The notes beneath the pieces were generated by a model. It searched no databases. It had not been told where the DNA came from and was given only the letters and a program-made list of their open reading frames with translations. The position numbers were made by a program, and so were the translations under genes. From NCBI GenBank assembly GCA_013368375.1, contig JAACJP010000033.1, forward strand, positions 124,001 through 188,000: DNA of 64,000 nt. Reading direction: 5' to 3'. This stretch comes from Tricholomella constricta (taxonomy: Eukaryota; Basidiomycota; Agaricomycetes; Agaricales; Lyophyllaceae). Shown here piece after piece: positions 29,500 through 41,673 of the stretch (positions are counted from its first letter, which is position 1; every line of letters begins with the position of its first letter).

Positions 29500-30220
29500 C
29501 TACGACCATCGATTGATGAAGACACCAAGAAAGGCGTCAGAGCCCTGACGAAGGGCAGATAAATCCTTCTTTAAATGAGTGATACGCCGTGCCTCCCAGT
29601 GTAATATGCCCCTAACCACTTGCCCCTCGACGCTATCTCCTGATATACCGTGCCAGATCTCCTGTAGCTCTTTCCATCGACCATAGCGAGTCACCAGTTC
29701 TGTATGGACTTCCACCATGAAGATATCGAGTGCCTCCGTGTTGTAGCGATGCACTCGAAGCACCTCGCTCTCCTGTTGCAGTCGCATGCGGTAGCCTTGT
29801 AGCGCGTCAAGAAGCCGGTCAAGGTGTTGTGGAACGGGAGCTGTGTATGGAGGAGGATGGTCCCATTTTGTGAGCTCGAAGTCAGCATAGTCGGTGTCGT
29901 CAAGCGCATCACTGCTTCGACGACTCTGCATAAAAATCCGTGAGTGTGGCATTGGTTCCTCAGCAAGTGTAAGTAGCTCCTCAGATAGGGTAGGGATACG
30001 AAGTGTAGGGAGGGTAGTCTTGATTGATGGCCTCCGTTGGCGATAAGCACGCTGGTTCTGGGCCTTGCGCAACTCCTGACAACTGAATGTTATGGTAAGG
30101 CAACGATAATGAGCATATGCAAGCCATTACTCACCGAGTAGTTGCCGCATATGCGCCCTTAGCATTCCGAGCTCCTGCTTCCCTTTCATCAAGGGTGAGA
30201 TATTTCGCTCGCCTCCCCAT
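29500..30220 (-). CDS. Protein with bZIP-like basic regions, divergent to the KDZ gene
   Basis: Two exons, 30135-30220 and 29500-30082, join in phase across a 52-nt GTGAGT...TTCAG intron and give 222 residues. The N-terminus carries two similar basic segments, ARNAKGAYAATTR (~17-29) and RKAQNQRAYRQRR (~33-45). The second resembles the N..AYR.R core of fungal bZIP basic regions. No clear heptad leucine zipper follows directly. The middle has a predicted helical region (LDRLLDALQGYRMRLQQES) and the C-terminus a mixed helical segment ending NRWS. The ATG lies 186 bp from the ATG of the KDZ transposase on the opposite strand. I recall similar small genes beside KDZ genes in mushrooms, but cannot verify it here. 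DNA binding to the TGATGCATCA arrays is a hypothesis. Confidence 0.65.
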
Positions 30221-30406
30221 GGCTATCTAGGTGTTAAGTACCAGCAAGCAGGCATTCAACCAAAAGACTAATACATTGGTATGAGGTTAAACTTACTGAG
30301 ATGTTTGTGGGTTCAGCAATTAGTGTTCGGAGTGTTGGTCGACGTTCAGGTTGACAAGAGTGTTTGGTATTGTTTCTTCTTGCGCGACCACTTCATCACT
30401 TCCAAC
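30221..30406. promoter_or_regulatory. Bidirectional promoter between the bZIP-like and KDZ genes
   Basis: The 186 bp between divergent start codons is the only space for both promoters. No TATA box is evident. Both genes are probably co-regulated as parts of one element. Confidence 0.5.
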
Positions 30407-33400
30407 ATGGGCCGGGGGCGGCCTCGAAAGTTCAAGTTGACGTTTCACAACCCACATCCTCAGCGGTCAGCTGTATCAGCCACGGTCCGGTACAAAAATA
30501 CCTGTTTCTCTAGCGTAGGAGGTGAAATTCGTATTGCCACCTCGTTTCCAGCTGCCAAAGTGGCTCCTTTCAATGAACAGGACGAGCTTGATATTTTGCC
30601 TGACTTACCTGATTTGCCTTCTTTAGATGAGGATGCTTTGGATGAGCATGATGCCCTGTGTGACCCGGCATACCTTGCGCATTTGGATCAAATTTCGACC
30701 GAGCCTTCACGTCGCAAACGAACAGCAGGAGTAAGTATTGATTTTGCTCGTGGCATAGTGGAAAACTAATAGACACACAGGACGAGCCTATGAGGATCTG
30801 GTTAACCCATCGTGAGAGGTATCTTGAGGAAATCATCACACTCGAGGGTCGCGGACATTGGGGCACATCGGACACTGACATCTGCCCAACATGCCCTGAA
30901 TCTGATGCAAAGCCGGGTACGTTTGAGTGCCTGGATTGCTTTGGTCGCCAGCTTCAATGCCAGGACTGCATGCTTCTCGTGCATGCAGCAAATCCATTCC
31001 ATCGAATTCGGGTAAGTAACAGCCTCACAATGAATGTTTGAACTGTATTCAATATCATCTAGCAATGGAACGGCACTTTCTTCGAAAAGACCAGCTTAAA
31101 GGCCCTCGGTCTCCGATTACAGCTCGGCCACAAGCGAGGAACCCGATGCACCAACCCTCAGAGATCTCCGGGTGATGATTTTACCGTAGTTGACATGCGT
31201 GCGATTCACAGTGTCTGTGTCGACTTTTGCGGTTGTGGCCAATCAAGTCAACTGCACATGGTACAGTTGCTCCGACACCGACTTTATCCCGCCACCACCA
31301 TCAACCCTCAAACCGCGATAACATTCAAAACTCTCGAGGCCTTTGAGCTCCTGTCTTACACTTCGAAGGTTTCCGCTTTCGAGTACTATCAAGCCTTGGC
31401 ACGCCAGACTGACAATACAGGCACGGCTCCTCCAAAGGTAAGGTCTGTCAAACCGTTCACAGGGCATTAACTTACCCTTGATGATCAGGACCGCTATCCG
31501 GGCTTTTTACTGGTAGTCCGACAATGGCGGTACTTGAAGATGCTGAAGCGAGCTGCGCGAGGACATGACCCAGCTGGTCCTGTGGTTGCAACACAAGAAG
31601 GCGAATGCGCTGTCCTCTGCCCAGCTTGCCCTCATCCTGGCAAGAACCTTCCGGAGGGTTGGGAGGATGCCCCGCTGGAGAAAAGGTTTGTCCCATCTCT
31701 ACACGACTGACTGTTCACTAATGGAGTAAGTTAGATGGATGTATGGATTGTTCCTTGGTATCGATGCCAACTTCCGATTGAAACGTAAAGATGTCTCGAG
31801 CGACACAGCCGACCCCGACCTGGGCCAAGGATTCGCATATTTCGTGGAGGAAAAGGCGTACAAGGAATATTTGGTGAAGCACTATGATGAGAAGGAGCCC
31901 GTAAGTTGTTTTCCCAAAGGTTTTCACACTGCACTAACGTTGTGGTGCAGAAATCAACATGCTCGCGCCACGACGCAGTGAACCTGTCAAATGCAAAGCC
32001 AGGACAGGGTCATGCAGCGACTGGCGTGGGCACCATCGAGTGTGCACGTCATAATATGAAGCGCCCGCAGGCTGTCGGTGATCTACAGTTCGGTGAACGG
32101 TGCGTTGATATGTCACTTTCAGCTGTCGATTTCTAATTCGAACGTTGCGTGCAGGTATTGCAACATGGACTATCTGTTTTGGAAGAGTCTGGCTGGTTCT
32201 ACGCTCCTTGCCGTCATCATTTCTTACGACATCGTATGTCAATGGTCGATCAATCTTCAAAAGCGGATGTCAGAACTCGACCACCAGTTTTTCCTCTTCA
32301 ACGGCAAGGTGTACGTTAGGTATCTAGTTCCGAAGTTCCATCTCCCGGCGCATATCGCCAAATGCCGCACTCAATTTTCTTTCAACTTCACACCTGGAAT
32401 GGGTAGAACCGACGGGGAGGCTCCCGAGCGAGGCTGGGCTGAGGTCAATCCCTTGGCTGCAAGTACAAAGGAGATGGGGCCAGGATCTCGAAGGGATACA
32501 TTGGATGCTCATTTCGGAGATTACAACTGGCGGAAGGTAGTGGGCATGGGTGAGTGTATCGTTACTTCACAATTGCTCGCATCACTGACTTGGGCTGCCA
32601 ACCAAGGTCCGACCCTCTTACGCAAGATAAAGGCAGCAGCTAGTGACATGGCTGATCACACTATAGCTCATGACCAGCTCAACAGCTCACTCCCGCCTTC
32701 GACAATCAAGGAATGGACCGCCGAGATCGTGGCATGGGAGAAGGATCCATCTCAACCAAATCCCTATGATCTCAAAGTCGCGCGTTCGTTGTCCTTTCTA
32801 TTATTAACTGATCTCAGCTAACATATCTTGCTTTCAGTACCGACTCAGGCTGCCGTTCGTCGCACTTTGGCTGAAGCAGAGGCACTGGATGTCGCCAATG
32901 GCCGCGACGTCGCACTCGATGTCACTGTCACGCCCAGTGTCCTTATTTCCACAGGGCTTGACATCGAAGCCGAGCAGTGAGTGTTTTCATGATTAATTTA
33001 ACATGCGCTCGCTCTCATACTACATTCTCAAGACGCTCCATCAAGACTGAGGCATCAAAAGACTGGCTTCATGCTCAAGATCGGCAGAAAACCAGGTTAC
33101 TACTCCGAAACAGTGCCTTGACACGCAAGATCATGATCTGGAGCCAGCGTCAGCAGCTGTACATCCCGGCTGTTGTTGTTTTGCGCCGTACGGATGCTCA
33201 AGCGCAGCAAAACAGACCAACCCCCCGCCCCATTCATGATTACCCGCTCTATTTACCCTCCGAGATCAAGTCAAAGGTCCCTTGTGATCAACGACTGATG
33301 GAAATTGAGTGGGAACTGCGCTTAGCTCAAGCTGAGGAGGCTCTCGATGGGCTCCGACGGAATTTGCAGGTTCGCTCCTACCTCCTAAACTTCAAGACTA

Positions 33401-34121
33401 GGTTTGTCCGCGGACAGCATGCGAACACTCGGGCTCGAAATGCAATCACGACAGTCGAGGCCAGGATTAAGGCATGTGCCGAGGAGTATCGGGCTGCACG
33501 CACGGCCTTGCTCGCCCTCGGGACACTCCTTGGGAAGGTGGGCTGGCAGCAACAGCTGTTGCCATTGGACGAGGCCGATATTCGGGCGATGTCAGAGGGA
33601 GAAGAGGGTAGTTCTGAGGGATCACGGCAGATATCGTGGATATGGAGAACCATGGGCATGGCTGGGGTGGATGAAAATGACCCTATGTACCGTGATGGTA
33701 GGCCATGTATTCTTATCCGCTGATTCCTGGTCTCAATATTTTTTTTTCAGCCCTTCGCGTCGAATGGTGCAAATCCCGGGCCCGCGCAATGCGATATACG
33801 GAGGAGGTCTCGCTCTTGTTGGAGGAAATGGAGCGAGTCTTGCGATTCATGACGTGGCAGGAAGCTTGGTGGTTAGAAAAGGCAAATTATTGGTACAACA
33901 GTGAGATTGGCAACACTCCGCGTGGGGAGGGATTACGCGCATACGCTGAACGTCAGGCGGCACTCAAGCACTCCATTGCCTTGCACTTCACCGCCTTGTG
34001 GGAGCCGGTTGCTAGCTACGTCAAGGAAGCCCGTGAACGCATCGCCGCCGCCGCAACTGCCGCTGCAGAGGCCTTGGTAGTGGAGGCAGCAGAGGCCGCC
34101 ATCAATATACCTAATACTTAG
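30407..34121 (+). CDS. Full-length CxC2-type KDZ transposase
   Basis: Eleven exons (30407-30730, 30781-31011, 31063-31437, 31489-31685, 31735-31900, 31951-32099, 32155-32549, 32607-32783, 32838-32976, 33033-33697, 33751-34121) keep phase throughout and give 1062 residues without a stop. An N-terminal GRGRPRKFKLTFH basic patch is followed by the CxC2-like cysteine cluster (CPTCPES...CLDCFGRQLQCQDC, ~144-178). The KDZ catalytic core has LFLGIDANFRLKRK (first Asp, ~380), CSRHDAVN, VIISYDIVCQW (second Asp, ~505), KFHLPAHIAKC and GEAPERGWAEVN (Glu, ~570). The C-terminal tail has SWIWRTMG and AYAERQAALK. All conserved blocks are present, so the enzyme may be functional. It moves DNA by cut-and-paste in this superfamily. 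The start at 30407 is preferred over an in-frame codon at 30281 because the basic N-terminus begins here. Confidence 0.92.
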
Positions 34122-34289
34122 CTTTGGACGAGTCTTCATGATTATTACACGGTATGATCAGTCAATTCAAGTCATGCTTCCCTCATACAATTGAGCTGCG
34201 TCATAATTACTGGTAACCGTTAACCGCTCTCGCCTGAGAATGACTTAGCCTGAAAAAGACTTCAAGCATGAAAGAAATATGATTATGCT

Positions 34290-35820
34290 TGTACTACGAC
34301 GGCGCATAATGCATCACTAAGGCACGTTAGAAGTGCTGCATCACTGCCGTTGAGAGCAAAGGAGCACCACAACGACTATGTGATGCATCACTGGTCACCC
34401 TCATCACCGCAAGTGATGCATCACCACCTGAGCCCGAGGAGGATGACAAGAAGGATAGCGACGGCTGCCAACGGTTACATTTTGCATCACCATCACAAGT
34501 TGACGTCATTCAAGAATGCCCAAGCTGAGGGAGCGCCACCGATTCTCGCCTCGGATAATGCACAACATTATCATTCCCTGTAAGTAATGCATTACCGGAG
34601 GCTGACCATGATAACAACATGACAAGTCCACACTAGATATCCCTAAGTTTACCACCAATGATTGTGTAATGCACGACTAGTCAATGGAAATTCCTGTGAA
34701 TTATGCATCAGTCAAGCGAGGGCGGGGAGGCAAAGAAAATTACTGGAGCACGGCCATGTAATGCATCATTAGCGAATGCTAGCACTGGCCAACCCTATCT
34801 CCCGTAAATAATGCATTAGTACCTATCGAGGCCGATAATAACGGCTGCTGCCAGCGAACGTATAATGCATCACATGTCGACTTCCGTGAGTGATGCATCA
34901 CCTGGTGGAGGGTAGAGAGCATTACCGATGGTCGTGTTATGCATGACTCGTCAATTTGAATCCCTGTGAGTGATGCATCAGTTGAGCAAGGGTATGGAGC
35001 ACCACCGATTCTCACCTCGGATAGATAATGCACAACTGGCCAACACTATTCTCCATAAGTGATGCATTACCTGCCGAGGCCGAGGGCAACAACTGCTACC
35101 AACGAGCGGATAATGCATGACAAGTCGACGCTAGATATCTGTGAGTGATGCATCATCCGGTAGAGGGTAAAGAGCACCACCGATGGTCGTGTAATGCATG
35201 ACTCGTCAATGGGAAAGTAATGCATTACCTGTCGAGGCCGAGGATAGGAAAGACTGCTACCAACGAGCATATAATGCATCACAAGTTAATGCTAGACTTC
35301 CGTGAGTGATGCATCGCCTGGTAGAGGATAGAGAGCACCAATGGTCGCGTGATGCATGACTCGTCAATGAAATTCCCTGTTGAGTGATGCATCAGCCGAG
35401 CGAGGGCGGGGAGGCGAAGGGAATCCTCGGAGCACGGCCATGTAATGCATCATTAGTGAACGCTAGCATTCAGGTAGTGATGTATCATCTAAGCGGCGAG
35501 GAGGATCTGGGAGTGTACTATTGCGAGACTGTCCTACAATGCATCACTGGTCAGTGCTAATATGGGTGGGTGATGCACGATCATACTCAACGTTGAATAG
35601 TCGACGAAGTCTCTTGCATCACTGGTGAATGCTGGTCTCAATGGGTGATGCATCACCTGCAGCAGAGAAGCCAGCACGCCTGCCCCATAGGAGGAACAGC
35701 ACGAGGACACTGAGGTGGGCCCAAACGGTGACATGATGCATTACTCAACAACTCTTTGCTACAGTGTATGATGCATCGCAAATTAAGGCCAACAAGCGTT
35801 GTATAATGCATCAGATTGAC
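34290..35820. repeat. Right array of the TGATGCATCA palindrome (26 ATGCAT copies)
   Basis: I count 26 ATGCAT words in 1.5 kb, most extended to GTGATGCATCAC or ATAATGCATCAC, spaced roughly 25-90 bp apart. They sit in degenerate ~190-bp units containing ACTCGTCAATG, TCGAGGCCGAGG, CTACCAACGAGC and GGTAGAGGGTA. The array starts 170 bp after the KDZ stop codon, consistent with the 3' subterminal region of that element. Confidence 0.85.
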
Positions 35821-35829
35821 AGTATAGGC

Positions 35830-37170
35830 TGGACTTCCATTGAAACTATGCAGGAGTCCTGGCTACTATTAACTTATGATACGTCGACATTCGCATGACG
35901 TCCGCCAATTGAAGCACGAACTAAAACATGACCCGAAGACGACTAAGAAAGCTGTTGCCTGACTACTTACATGCGGTTCGGACAATCATCTTGGCCCAAG
36001 TTCCGATACTACCAGAATGCTATTATCGAGTTCGTTACAGTGGAGCAACGAGCTTCAAAGGACTGTGGTTGGTAGTATCGCCAAAGGTGCGTCATTATCT
36101 CTTCAGAGTACTCCACAACTTGATGGTGACGGCTATTCGACAAGATACAAGTAGATACTATTTCTCTCCTTCCAGGGGTGTGCATTATTGCCGTGGACTA
36201 CACTTCAAGCCTAGTGCGGTTGATGTGAACCTCCGTGATAATAACCTGTCTCCCAATCCTGAATGGGCCCGGGCTGTCTAGAAGCTTCATATGCGGCCCC
36301 TGGATATGAAAGATGGCTTGTCCAATCATGGGGTACAACCGCGTCGTAGGGCGCACCCTGAGCCAAATTGTGACTCACTAGATGTGGTTGGGCTTCCGGA
36401 TGGTGGAGGCACTACCACATCTCTCAAATGTATCTCGTCTCCGAGGCCAGAAGAGCGAGGCAGCACGACCAGAAATATCTAATCTCTTGGAGCTCTATCA
36501 ATGCCAGCCAAACCGGTTAGATCCAACACCTGATATCACCGTTCCGAACTACGAGGATTTTTGTGCTGACATAGAACGGCCAAATGCTCACCCGAGTGCG
36601 CCTGTATTACCAGCAGTTCCAAGCTCAACGCCACCCATGAACCCTTTGCCAACTCAGACCAATCGTGGCCTCGTGTCCAACATTACTGCCAAACAGTGCC
36701 AATTCATCGGTGGAAATTCACGGATCCCCACCTGGCCCTACACCTATAGAAAGTGATGTTTCATCTCAGACAGAACACGCCTCCGACGATCTGTATGTGG
36801 GAGAAGATGTGCAGCTGATGGAATATGCAGAGGAGCAGCCGGTTACATGGGAAGAGCTGCAGAACAGACCAAGGTTGTTCGGAGGGGATGAGGTAGGACC
36901 TTGGCGCTTTGCCAGTGCTGACGACATATGTCGCAGCCTGACACGGGTTTGACTAGTTGACTGTACATGTTGGTCTACTATTTTACAATGCGTCCGCACA
37001 TAATTGTTTGTTAAAATTACATAACCGTTCCACAACGACTCGGAGTTGGTCTTTTTCTTCGCCTCCCGTTCCCTCATTCTCTGCCAAGTTTGTGATCAGG
37101 AATCGTTTCCAAGCAACATTTATCTGCAGTTTACATCTACCACCCTTGCGTTCTTCGTCTAGCCCGAGGG
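35830..37170. other. Unresolved DNA with gene remnants
   Basis: Open frames of 60-125 codons (for example 36382-36756 and 36665-36952) include a patch VTWEELQNRPRLFGGDEVG but no known domain, and they cannot be joined convincingly. No repeat structure was seen. It may be a degenerate transposon gene. Confidence 0.3.
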
Positions 37171-37172
37171 TT

Positions 37173-38190
37173 TTCAAGGCGCGCTTTGTTCGAGCATCCA
37201 AGTATCGGTATGTTGTTTGATAGATGTTGAGGGACTGAGCGGACGAATATGTGTCTCCAACAGCCATCATGATGTTTTTGGGCAACCAGCCAAGAAAGAG
37301 CATGGGATAGAAAACGTCAAGGTCACCAACAGCGCTTAGGATACCAACATCATCTCTGCATCACGCCCATCCTGGTATGCCTACGACGTCCCTGATCATC
37401 TCTGCAAACACAGAAATACCTCAGTGTCAATTGGAGCGCGTCAGGCGGTGGCGCATTCGCCATTTTGCTCCTATCTCCATTCCATGCCTTGTCGTCTTTC
37501 CCATACAAGCTACAGTGGCACTCCCTTTCTCTTGCACAGAGCCACACTGCTGCGGTGCTTGACACTGATAACGACTCCATCGTTGCATCTGGCGGCGAGG
37601 ATGGCAATGAAATGATCTGGAAAATGGAAGCGGATTCGTTCGTTCGAGGGGTGGGCCCAGGAGCACTGGGTGCCACAGGACTTTGATCCCGTGGCGCGCA
37701 TCGACGCCTCGCCGCGCAAGATCGGGCAGGTTCTGTTCCATCCGACTGCGTCTCATGTCCTCGCTAGTGCCTCTAAAGAACACACCGTGAGACTCTGGGA
37801 CTTTGCGAGTCCCGAGGATGCGGGGAACGTGCTGGTGGGTCATGGAGATGCTATTCAATCCATTGCGTTTAAGCCGACGGGTACGCTTCTCGCGACGACG
37901 TGTAGGGATAGAAAACTCTGCCTTTTCGATCCTCGTGCGGGCGGAGTCTCGGAGAGGCTGTAAGGGTTAATGATGGGCACAGCGGTGTCAAGGGATCGCT
38001 GGTGGTCTGGATGCGAGACGCGGATAGGATCGCAACTACCGGGTTTCGCAAGATGTCGTCGGATCGGCAAGTCGGGATATGGGAGACGGGTGGTTTGACA
38101 AATCTTAGCACCGTTTCGTTGAATCTGCCGCAGGTGTTGTGATGCCATTCTGGTCCGATGATAATCTCTTATTCCTAGGCTTGCTTGATC
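37173..38190 (+). pseudogene. Coronin pseudogene
   Basis: The start of a fungal coronin is recognisable. RFVRASKYR (37179) is followed by an intron-like GTATGT gap, then FGQPAKKEHGIENVKVTNSA (37275), a stop (TAG) where Trp is expected, and DTNII. Further on are KYLSVNW.ASGGGAF (37410), HTAAVLDT...DSIVASGGEDG (37545), DPVARIDASPRKIGQVLFHP (37685), EHTVRLWDFASPEDA, TGTLLATTCRDRKLCLFDPRAGG (37880) and finally PFWSDDNL (near 38140). The start codon is missing, a nonsense codon and several frameshifts are present, and similarity ends near 38190 before the C-terminal coiled coil. The intact gene is an actin-bundling WD40 protein of the cell cortex. The central part is shared with 9218-9434. Confidence 0.85.
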
Positions 38191-38391
38191 ATGGCAAGGG
38201 CTGTGCAAGTCAAGGCGCATGTTCTGTCATGGGCATGACTTTGTGTTCAGGTGGTCCCTGGTAATTGACGCGCACACATCAACAGCTTTATTCCTTGTTT
38301 TCTCCTTCCGGTGCGCACAAGGCAGCCACGCTCGCGCAAGTACAAAAGGCAAGGCGTTCTCCCCCACCCTCACTGTCAGTCCCCACAAATG

Positions 38392-39225
38392 TCTTTCACC
38401 TTGACACCCTCGAAGTCGAAGAGTCGACCCATGCGAAGACCGGAAGCGTTCAACCTGGTGCCGTTGTCATTGATCCCAACGCCGACGCCGACGCCACAGC
38501 AGTGAGTGTTACCTTATTCATATACTCCCCAAGCTTGATACCCCCGTTCTTTCGTCGATCAGAGAAACATCTGTCCCTCACCTCTTGAACATTCAATTTC
38601 ACAGTCAGTCACGCACACCGATCATCGCGACGCCACACTAATTTGGGTTCTGTGCGTAGTTGTGTCTGTTCATGGCCTTTCCACAGCGTCCGCGTCAAAG
38701 CTGGCGCGCAGTATGATCAGGCGCGTCGTACATGCGACCTGCACCGGCGCCCACCATCTCCACTGTCAAACCGACGCAGTTCAAGAAGGTGAAGCCTGGA
38801 ACGAGAACACAGAACAGTGAGTCGCCTCTTTTATACTGTGAGATTCAGCTGACGCCACCCTCCCTCCGCAGGATGGGTCCCGTCGTCGGGACAGACAAGA
38901 TCAAGTTTCGGGTCGAGCAACATTGGGCCCTGACCCGGCGGGCAACGACAATCGCAACCTCCATGGCCTACACTGTAGAATCGTTGCGTGTCATGCAGCA
39001 GAAACAGGGCGACAAGAAGAGTAAGTTAATGTGGTTAACGGTTCTTCCCTTCATTTCGTAACCTCCCGTCAGGTATAAGTATTCCCCTAAGTTCGAACCA
39101 CGATGAAAGTGTAGAAGCCACTCTCCTGCTAAGAGTACAAGAACCCACGACCGACTTCGTGTCAAAGCGGTGGCAAGAAGAGGCGGAAAAACTGGAACAA
39201 CGGCGAGCGGCGGTTGAAGGTAAGC
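38392..39225 (+). CDS. Hypothetical spliced protein (tentative model)
   Basis: Exon-like blocks with good splice sites are 38392-38501 (MSFTLTPSKS..., donor GTGAGT), ~38732-38818 (APTISTVKPTQFKKVKPGTR, donor GTGAGT), ~38871-39019 (KIKFRVEQHWALTRRATTIA, donor GTAAGT) and ~39074-39220 (KRWQEEAEKLEQRRAAVE, donor GTAAGC). The last two join in phase and look coiled-coil-like. Joining the first to the second is uncertain. No domain is recognised. The model may continue with a short last exon that I could not find. Confidence 0.35.
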
Positions 39226-39507
39226 AACCGGCGTCTCGTTGAACATTACACCTCGTCGAGCGATTCATCCAACAATCAAATGTGTATTCATTAACTGTAT
39301 CGCGCTATTTACTTACGTCCTCCTATTCACGTAATGCACAACTTACATCCCCACCCGCGTTGACTCCGTAAATCAAGACGTCCAAGAGCAGCATGAAATT
39401 ATGAAGACCACAGGCCTCTAATGCGATACCCAGACCTTTCCTATGATCTTCCCAACTCCTAATACAGCTCCAGGCATATTACATGCAAACATACACGTGC
39501 TCATAAT
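39226..39507. other. Intergenic, no gene seen
   Basis: AT-richer DNA between the tentative plus-strand model and the 3' end of the KDEL-receptor gene. No motif noted. Confidence 0.5.
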
Positions 39508-40505
39508 TTATGCAGGAAGCTCAAATTTCTCTCCCTGGAGTACTCTACACCGCGTAATACGTGTCAGCGAGATAAATGGAGATAGGACGGAAATTACACA
39601 TACTTGGTAAAGTAGACGTAGAAAAAGTCGAGGTATAAACCCGTCTGAACGATTCCTGCGGTTACAGCGATAGGGTCCACCACACCATCCTCTGTAAAGT
39701 ACCTGTGTGGCGCGTTCGTTTGGTTACATTGTACACAATAAAACAGTGAGGACTCACCGGTATATCCAATTAGGGATATATAGCGCGCGGTAGATGCCCA
39801 GGGCGGCCAAATAATGTGTGGTGATGGTCTCCGCCTCTCCCGTGCGTTGAAGCATAAACAGCTGGGGAAGAATGGCGACGGACTCGAGGAAGATGGAGAA
39901 GGACCAGAAGACCTCGGTCATGTTGAAGCCATAGTTGAAGATGAGGCCAAGGACGAAGCACGGGCCGATGAGATACTCGACGCGGAAGGTGTCGATGGAG
40001 GGGTCATGTGTTGGTCTGCTCGGGGGGAAAAGTCAGTGCCAAAACCTCGGATAATCATGTTGGGGGCTGACCGGAAACGGTAGCGCATGAGGTATAGGAT
40101 GTAGCAGCTGCTGGCGATAAAGATGAGCTTCATGATGGAGTTGTAGAAGGAGATGAATCGGAAGAGGAGGTCGGGGTAGCGTGCCACGAAAACCGCCACG
40201 TAGAGTGCTTGTGTTTTGAACGATATGCCTGAGCGGGGGAAGACATTTTCAGTAAACGAAATTGGAAAATTGGCGACAACCGCCCAGGTGGGAACGGCCC
40301 GTTCGAACAGGCCGCCCTTGAGCTTCTTGGCAGATTAAGGCAACCGACTAACCTCGACATGAGCGTGTTGTTTGGATTTTGTGCAGTAGGATAATGATGG
40401 ACGCCAAATGGGACAAGTCACCTGGGCGCCACGTTGAGATCTGGTTCAAATGAAGAACTGAGGACATTGGAACGCACCGAGCAGCCTGAATACGTTCATA
40501 GCCAT
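39508..40505 (-). CDS. ERD2: ER lumen protein-retaining (KDEL/HDEL) receptor
   Basis: Six exons on the minus strand (40478-40505, 40353-40421, 40072-40228, 39758-40015, 39604-39702, 39508-39544) give 215 residues, the normal length for ERD2. Diagnostic segments in order are [108 protein letters not shown] and a C-terminal EKFELPA. The seven-span receptor cycles between Golgi and ER and retrieves escaped ER proteins by their HDEL/KDEL signal. All introns are about 54-60 nt with GT-AG ends. Either of two ATGs (40505 or two codons later) could start it. This is an intact housekeeping gene. Confidence 0.95.
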
Positions 40506-41673
40506 GATGGGGCGGGGAGGGAAGGCGGGTGGATTGAGCGTGGACCAGTGAATATATACGCACCGCTGTCGACGTGTTAGAGTAGAAAATGCTGACTCAG
40601 CCGTACCCACGCCTGATCGTTACTTGGCGCAGCCTGGCCCCAACATCATCATCCTTCTCCCGCCGACTCGTTTCTCGTTCTCCAACAAGGCAAGTCCTTG
40701 TCTCTTACTGTCCTCTTGTTCGCAAAGATGTCCTAGTAAAAGGGTCGATTCCCGCCTCCAACCTCAGTGGAACAGAACCACCAACCCTCTGCCCCTTCCC
40801 TGGTTCCCGAACCCTTCAAAGTGTCTGTATTCTCTATATGCCATTCCGAGCTCTTCCATGGCGTATCGTAAGGCCGGACCGACATCCAGACTCTTTGTTT
40901 ACATAGGCTGCCACTGGTCTCGAGACCATCGGCCTGGCAGCAAAGGCAGAGTCTTAAATCGGGGGGTCGTGGCTCTAGTCGAATCGCGTCCTCCTGCGTT
41001 CATCTAGCCGAGCCCTGGCAGAAGATATCCCACTCTGTCTCGGGTGGTCTCTAGATGTGGTTTAAATTTTCGCGAACGAACATTCTTTACGTGCCCGCTA
41101 TAAGCGTCCGAGCTGAAAAGCACCGCTCGCGGCGTGTGGTTACGCGCATAAATTGGCTGGTGCGGGGACGTCAATGGAAGGGGTTTTTTGGAGGCTTTGG
41201 TTGTGGTTCTGTTTTCGATCTGGGATGTTTGGTTGGGCGTTGGAGATAGGAGATCATAATCAAGTCTGCACTGCAGCGCTGAGCGTTTTCTTTCCCCCTA
41301 CTTTTGTGTTGCCGATGAGTCAGGACTTTTGCTGACAACTTCTTTTTCCAGGGCCTTTGCAGTTGTTTTCAGTCGACGATATTGAAAGCTCTGTAGAATT
41401 TTCGATCAGGAGTATGTATACAGAACCATATACTTGGGAATACATACGGCTTGAGGTTATATATAACTTGACGTCGACGCGAGCTCCGGGAGCAATGACG
41501 ATCGGTAGTTGCCAACCCAACTGTAACACTGACGTGACCGGAAATGCTTTGCTTGTCAATTATTAGAGTAGAATACCATTTGACCTTTACTTCAACATAC
41601 CTCCCAGTGCCCTGAGGCCTAATTTCGACGGGTTTCCACCACCCACCACACTCTTTTTACATTATTTACCGCC
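40506..41673. other. Long intergenic region, no supported gene
   Basis: Plus-strand frames up to 127 codons occur (40624-41007), but their composition is that of random GC-rich sequence and no domain is visible. It should contain the promoters of two divergent genes. Confidence 0.5.

Larger units (their letters stand above)
20170..35820. mobile_element. Proposed large KDZ transposon or KDZ island
   Basis: Two arrays with the same palindromic core (TGATGCATCA) bracket four genes, including an intact KDZ transposase. Single copies of the core also occur in between (near 25932, 26025, 27890 and 29467). Subterminal transposase-binding repeats are common in large DNA transposons. I could not find matching terminal inverted repeats or a target duplication, so the boundaries and the single-element interpretation are inference. 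Confidence 0.35.

Noticed and set aside
34290..35820. CRISPR-like array of short palindromic repeats
   Set aside because: Spacing is irregular, the repeats are only ~10 bp and spacers are themselves repetitive. The genome is eukaryotic and no cas genes are present.
40735..40765. B-box-like GGGTCGATTCC, possible tRNA
   Set aside because: No A box at suitable distance and no cloverleaf pairing.
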